Source: JAACFF01 sp963807975 (GTDB taxonomy: Bacteria > Chloroflexota > Anaerolineae > Promineifilales > Promineifilaceae). Taken from it: a stretch of DNA of 64,000 bases. How positions within the stretch are numbered: the first letter of the stretch is position 1; each line of letters starts with the position of its first letter. The position numbers were made by a program, and so were the translations under genes. This document shows positions 60,348-64,000 of this stretch, one piece after another. The notes under the pieces are model-generated. The model was given only the letters and a program-made list of their open reading frames with translations. It was not told the DNA's origin and made no database searches. The stretch spans positions 310,001 through 374,000 of the forward strand of contig CAWEDV010000005.1 of NCBI GenBank assembly GCA_963807975.1, in the 5' to 3' direction.

Positions 60348-63068
60348 TTAAGGTTGCACCAATCCTATTCGTTCGAAAATGGCCTCGAGACCGATGATCA
60401 AGCCGCCGGCTAGCCCGATGACCGCTATCGGAATTATGATCATGACGACAATTCCCAAAAATGGAAGAATAAAGGCTCGCCAGCCATATGTCTCATGTGC
60501 CTCGGCTGCCGCCATCCAAGTCGCCAGGAAAAATACCGTTGATGTCAGAAAAACTGCGATCGGTGCAAAAGGGGGAATCAGGGCCAACAAATCCAAGATA
60601 TTAACAGTTTGAGCAAATCCCAGGCCGCGCATTGTCCTGGTGAAATACCCTTTTCGAGTGAGAAGCCGCCCCGCCCAAAATATGGCAAGAACAGACAACA
60701 ACCAGGCAAATATTCCCACGAATACTGATAGCAGTTCGAATCCAGGATCGGCACGAAGATAGGCAGATATCGCCGAGAACCCAACACCTAGCAATAAAGC
60801 AGGTCCGGTCATCCGCCTATCGTTCACGATGTTTTGATAGGTGGAACGGTCAAGAATCAACACATGGCTTGCATAACTCAACCAGGTTCGCACATCCTTC
60901 AGACCTGCCCAGAGATTAGCCCATGACCAATCACCTTCCGCTGGGGCTGGATCTTGTTCCTCCGCCAACTCTTCAACTGAGATGGGTTGGCTACGAAAAT
61001 CATTGAGAATCTGGAAAACATCTATCGCATTCCGCGTTGAGCCAACCGCCATGCTTGGTGGATGAAAGATGAAAGCATCTGTTTGTTCACCGCCGAGGCC
61101 GCCATGATTCCCGATGAGCTCCTCCAAGGCAGCGACTGTTCCATCTGGGTAAACCGTGCTGATTACCATTAAGTCACCGGCATTCGGAAAATCCATTACA
61201 CGCCGCACTTGCCAAACCCTCGTCTCCAGTGAGGAAGCGCCGAAAGAAGCAGGATCTTCTGGAGCATAGGGCTTTAGGGGATCTTGACCAATTACTTCGC
61301 CGGTATGCAGATTTCGCCTGCCATTTTTTCCCAAGGCAACCGGTGAACCATCTTCTTCATATCCACAAACCAGACCAATACCTTCATGTTCAATCAAGGC
61401 CTCGACCATGCCCGGATACGCCTGATCCAACTCATTAAGATTGATTTTTCGAGGGTGTAAATCAAAATAGACTTGAGCGAGATTGCCACTGCCATAAGCC
61501 GTTACTTGTGCCTCATGAGGACGATCATCGCTTCCTTCCGCTGCTTCCCGTCTTCTAGCACTGTTGTCCAAAATCTTTTTGGCTCGCTTAGCAGCTGCCC
61601 GTCCTGTACGGCCGCCAACACCCGTTTCCTGGATATTCTCCAATTCGCCGGATACTGCATTAATGGAGGTCACCCCTGTATCGCCGCCCATTGATTGGGC
61701 GACCGTAGTCCCGTGCGGTAGCTGTTCTTCGATAAACTCTTTAAGAGATACACCGTAGCGCTGCTTAAAGGTGGCGCCAAAGGACTGCCCATGATCGGAG
61801 AGAATGATTAAACTGTATGGTCGCGGAGCCTTCTTCTTGATCGTCTCATGAATTCGTTTGATAACCCGATCATAGGTCGACAAAACCTTAAAAGCGTCAC
61901 TGGTCCAAGGGCCAGAATGATGGGCGACTTCATCATAACCCGGCCAGGTAACGTAAATCGAAGGAGCGCCACGAATGATATCCAAGATAGTAAGATTGGC
62001 GGCGATATCGCGCATGAATACGGTTGTGGCCGCCCTTATGAACGGGTAACCATGGGCAAGTCGATCCAGTCGCGGTTTCACGTCGTTTCGTCTTTGCTGC
62101 CACCCCTGCCATATTTCACGAACAACATCAACCAAAAACAAGACAATGGTATGCGCTAAGAAATATGGGTTTAGCAAAAGCAGATAAACATCTTCAGCTC
62201 TGCGCGTTTTCTCATCACTATCAGCATCAAATAAACCGGCCAGGGTCAGAAGCGACTTTTGCGCATCGCCATTCAACATATTATTGATACTCGAACCACC
62301 GCGCATTAGACCTTCTCCATGTGCGTAGCGGCCGTTTAATTCAGTAGCATCGCTCCCTGAAACATAGAGTTTTTGTTTTTCCTTGTCGTACCAGCGAAAG
62401 GCAGGAATATCGTTGTTGTCCCCAAACATGATTCCGGCCTGGCAAGCTGATGTTTGCGAAGGGATCCCACAATCAACATGAGATAGGAAATAGCCCTCCT
62501 CCTCCATCATTCGCTGCAATGTGGGCATGCGGCCGTCGGCAAGGGCTTTCTTTAAATGATGAAAACTCAAACCATCAATTTCCATCATCACTAAGCCGCG
62601 CGCATCTGGTGAATCATCCATATAAGAATGTCTCAGTGCGAGACGCTCAATCAAACTTTGATAGAAAGAACCTTCATCCTTCACTTCCAATATACCGGTT
62701 AGGATGACATTGATTGCCGAGAAGATAAGGCCGCCAATAACCGCGCTTAGCAACCCTTCGACGTGGAATACAGGTAAAAGCCAAGAAGTAATGAGGAGAG
62801 CTATGGCGTTCACAAAAAAGCCAATGACAAAAACGGCGATGAAGCCAAGTGGTCGAGCTATGAGCAGGATAAGTGGTCTAATCAGAAAATTGACAACACC
62901 TAAAAGAAAGGCCGCTGCAAAGGCATCTAACAAAGCAGTTAACGGATCAGTCGTGATGAAGGCAATGCCGGGCAAAATGGCGGCCGTTATTAAGAGAGAT
63001 AACCCATCAACAAACCACAGAACGAGGAAACGCATGATGGCTTTGGTGAAATTAGAAAAGACGCTCAT
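60348..63068 (-). CDS. YvlD-like / alkaline-phosphatase-superfamily / Yip1 fusion protein
   Basis: The 906 residues contain three modules. Residues 10-130 are a four-helix Phage_holin_4_2/YvlD-like domain (AAAFLLGVVNFLIRPLILLIARPLGF). Residues 155-690 are an alkaline-phosphatase-like domain: metal Asp in LVMMEIDGLSFHH, nucleophile region GIPSQTSACQAGIMFG, VTWPGYDEVAHHSGPW, LSDHGQSFG and NHGGLGGEQ. Residues 730-906 carry about five helices of a Yip1-type domain (TYQNIVNDRRMTGPALLLGVGF). Members of the superfamily cleave phosphodiesters or transfer phospho-groups on lipids or glycans. Membrane topology suggests the catalytic part lies outside. The substrate is unknown. Confidence 0.82.
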   Translation of the reverse strand: MSVFSNFTKAIMRFLVLWFVDGLSLLITAAILPGIAFITTDPLTALLDAFAAAFLLGVVNFLIRPLILLIARPLGFIAVFVIGFFVNAIALLITSWLLPVFHVEGLLSAVIGGLIFSAINVILTGILEVKDEGSFYQSLIERLALRHSYMDDSPDARGLVMMEIDGLSFHHLKKALADGRMPTLQRMMEEEGYFLSHVDCGIPSQTSACQAGIMFGDNNDIPAFRWYDKEKQKLYVSGSDATELNGRYAHGEGLMRGGSSINNMLNGDAQKSLLTLAGLFDADSDEKTRRAEDVYLLLLNPYFLAHTIVLFLVDVVREIWQGWQQRRNDVKPRLDRLAHGYPFIRAATTVFMRDIAANLTILDIIRGAPSIYVTWPGYDEVAHHSGPWTSDAFKVLSTYDRVIKRIHETIKKKAPRPYSLIILSDHGQSFGATFKQRYGVSLKEFIEEQLPHGTTVAQSMGGDTGVTSINAVSGELENIQETGVGGRTGRAAAKRAKKILDNSARRREAAEGSDDRPHEAQVTAYGSGNLAQVYFDLHPRKINLNELDQAYPGMVEALIEHEGIGLVCGYEEDGSPVALGKNGRRNLHTGEVIGQDPLKPYAPEDPASFGASSLETRVWQVRRVMDFPNAGDLMVISTVYPDGTVAALEELIGNHGGLGGEQTDAFIFHPPSMAVGSTRNAIDVFQILNDFRSQPISVEELAEEQDPAPAEGDWSWANLWAGLKDVRTWLSYASHVLILDRSTYQNIVNDRRMTGPALLLGVGFSAISAYLRADPGFELLSVFVGIFAWLLSVLAIFWAGRLLTRKGYFTRTMRGLGFAQTVNILDLLALIPPFAPIAVFLTSTVFFLATWMAAAEAHETYGWRAFILPFLGIVVMIIIPIAVIGLAGGLIIGLEAIFERIGLVQP

Positions 63069-63123
63069 AGAAATTTCTTACCTTTAGGGACACTTAAATC
63101 AATTGGATTAAATACGCACCTGA

Positions 63124-63210
63124 TCATTGTTCTTTTGCCATAGGTTTTCTCAATCGCCACCAGGCAAAGATGAATAATAGAAAGCCATACAAGATCAGAC
63201 CCAATAACAT
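63124..63210 (-). CDS. Putative 28-residue single-TM small protein
   Basis: A 28-codon frame between the patatin-like gene and the phosphatase fusion encodes a hydrophobic span (LLGLILYGFLLFIFAWW) followed by a basic tail (RLRKPMAKEQ). That is the composition of small membrane proteins that insert with the C-terminus inside. It begins 14 bp after the patatin-like stop on the same strand. GGAG lies 16 nt before the ATG, farther than usual. Chance cannot be excluded. Confidence 0.35.
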   Translation of the reverse strand: MLLGLILYGFLLFIFAWWRLRKPMAKEQ

Positions 63211-63223
63211 TTGTAGTTCGATG

Positions 63224-64000
63224 CTACTCCAATTCCATTTCCTGCAAACATTCGCGCATCGCCTCTTGACCTGAGTTCAATAAGATTTGGATGCGCTCAT
63301 CACTCATGTCGAATTCCAGGGTGTCAAAACCGCCTACGGGAAGGTGGCAGACGACGTCAGGGTGGGTGCGCACGATGAAATGATCATGGTTCTTGAGGAA
63401 GGTGGTTAATAGCGCCTGGTTTCGCTCTTTGACGGTTGACCAGCGGCTGTGCAGCGGATCGTCATGTTCTATGACGGGTGGTTCTGTGCCTATGGCCGCT
63501 TCAACGGGAATGGCGTCATTCAAAAAGAGTCCCACGACGCGATCCCGATCAGGCTCGATGCCCATCGCTTCCATGAATTCCGGCTCTTCAGATACAACCA
63601 TTTCAATTCCGAAATTTGATCCCAGGCCGCCGTCGACAATATCATGCCCGCTGATATCTTCACCCAAGTAGGTGCCCCATTCAGGCTGCCAAGTGACGTG
63701 ATTGTAGACGAAGGGAATACTCATCGACATGCGGATAAGCCAGGCGACCGGCAAATCAGGAGCCGTGCGATGGTTGATGATCAACATCTTGTGATCGGTG
63801 ACATCGGTGATGATCGCCGTGAGATCGTTGCCGGTCTCTTCGTGGAATTCCCCTAGCGTTAGCTGCGAATAGTTACGGCCGTCGGCATCCAGTTTCTCAT
63901 CCAGCCAGGCCAGAAATTCTTCCCCGGCGTAAACACCGCCAAACTCAATAAATGAGAAAGCTTCTCGCAGCGCCTGATGTTCCAAAATCTGGTGCATAAC
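63224..64000 (-). CDS. Patatin-like phospholipase, N-terminus beyond right edge
   Basis: The visible 258 codons are the C-terminal part of a patatin-family protein. The catalytic Asp motif DGGLGSNFGIEM (usual DGG/A) is present and the frame stays open to base 64000, so the GxSxG nucleophile half lies outside. FGGVYAGEEFLAWLDEKL and LTLGEFHEETGNDLTAIITDVTD are typical family segments after the nucleophile. Such enzymes hydrolyse phospholipid acyl chains. The ATG at 63997 is an internal Met, not the start. Confidence 0.85.
   Translation of the reverse strand, partial: VMHQILEHQALREAFSFIEFGGVYAGEEFLAWLDEKLDADGRNYSQLTLGEFHEETGNDLTAIITDVTDHKMLIINHRTAPDLPVAWLIRMSMSIPFVYNHVTWQPEWGTYLGEDISGHDIVDGGLGSNFGIEMVVSEEPEFMEAMGIEPDRDRVVGLFLNDAIPVEAAIGTEPPVIEHDDPLHSRWSTVKERNQALLTTFLKNHDHFIVRTHPDVVCHLPVGGFDTLEFDMSDERIQILLNSGQEAMRECLQEMELE

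Noticed and set aside
1..64000. CRISPR arrays, IS elements, integrases, rRNA or prophage genes
   Set aside because: None were seen: no regularly spaced direct repeats, transposase motifs or rRNA-like sequence. The only phage-linked name is the YvlD/Phage_holin_4_2 domain of the phosphatase fusion, which is a common chromosomal membrane domain.

Overview
The window looks like a moderate-GC chromosome segment of a Chloroflexota bacterium (Anaerolineae/Caldilineae-like; inferred). The grounds are the many type II lipoproteins with acidic or Pro/Thr-rich linkers, the repeated GT-C/GT39-type membrane proteins, a Hanks kinase with an HCD catalytic loop, a T-box leader on valS, a menaquinone pathway and a complete PhoBR/Pst system. 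I see no IS elements, phage genes, CRISPR arrays or rRNA. It reads as ordinary, densely packed chromosome with convergent genes that often overlap by a few bases.

Layout. 1-9.7 kb (minus): a propeller lipoprotein cut by the left edge, then the phosphate regulon phoB-phoR, a four-repeat Pho box, and pstS-pstC-pstA-pstB-phoU. 9.9-15.7 kb: acyl-CoA ligase (plus), then a minus-strand group xdhC-like / lipoprotein / acpS / PIG-L deacetylase / alpha-beta hydrolase. 15.8-22.6 kb: ABC-2 exporter pair, glutamine-cyclotransferase-like lipoprotein, tandem GNAT protein, and an SsuA/THI5-type ABC importer. 22.6-30.6 kb: a TetR gene overlapping menF, then menD, menB, menE, menH, with menA convergent; menC is absent. 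30.7-36.3 kb: HAD phosphatase, SRPBCC protein, large GT-C-like protein, secreted two-domain protein. 36.4-43.8 kb: lysS, greA, SagB-like oxidoreductase, membrane proteins, DDAH-like hydrolase, scpA. 43.8-48.1 kb (minus): zinc-ribbon protein, GH4 glycosidase, ADP-ribosylglycohydrolase, TSUP permease, membrane protein. 48.2-52.5 kb: T-box-controlled valS, DUF971, PhzF. 52.5-59.6 kb (minus): DinB, lysA, a membrane-GAF-HTH regulator, ftsH, Ser/Thr kinase. 59.9-60.1 kb: tRNA-His and tRNA-Arg. 60.2-64 kb (minus): a YvlD/alkaline-phosphatase/Yip1 fusion flanked by two tiny ORFs, and a patatin-like gene cut by the right edge.

Most notable. (1) PstA carries a complete PstS-like phosphate-binding domain inside its first extracytoplasmic loop, and that domain is circularly permuted relative to the free PstS encoded next door. 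(2) At least six start codons in this window lie 6-8 nt downstream of a good -10 element with no Shine-Dalgarno sequence, which implies a recurring class of leaderless transcripts. One of them encodes a 30-codon leader peptide whose stop overlaps the start of the tandem GNAT gene. (3) There are unusual fusions (7TM-GAF-HTH; YvlD-phosphatase-Yip1) and terminator or hairpin stems built from the last codons of lysS and of the GT-C gene. All functional statements rest on reading motifs by eye; no database search was run.
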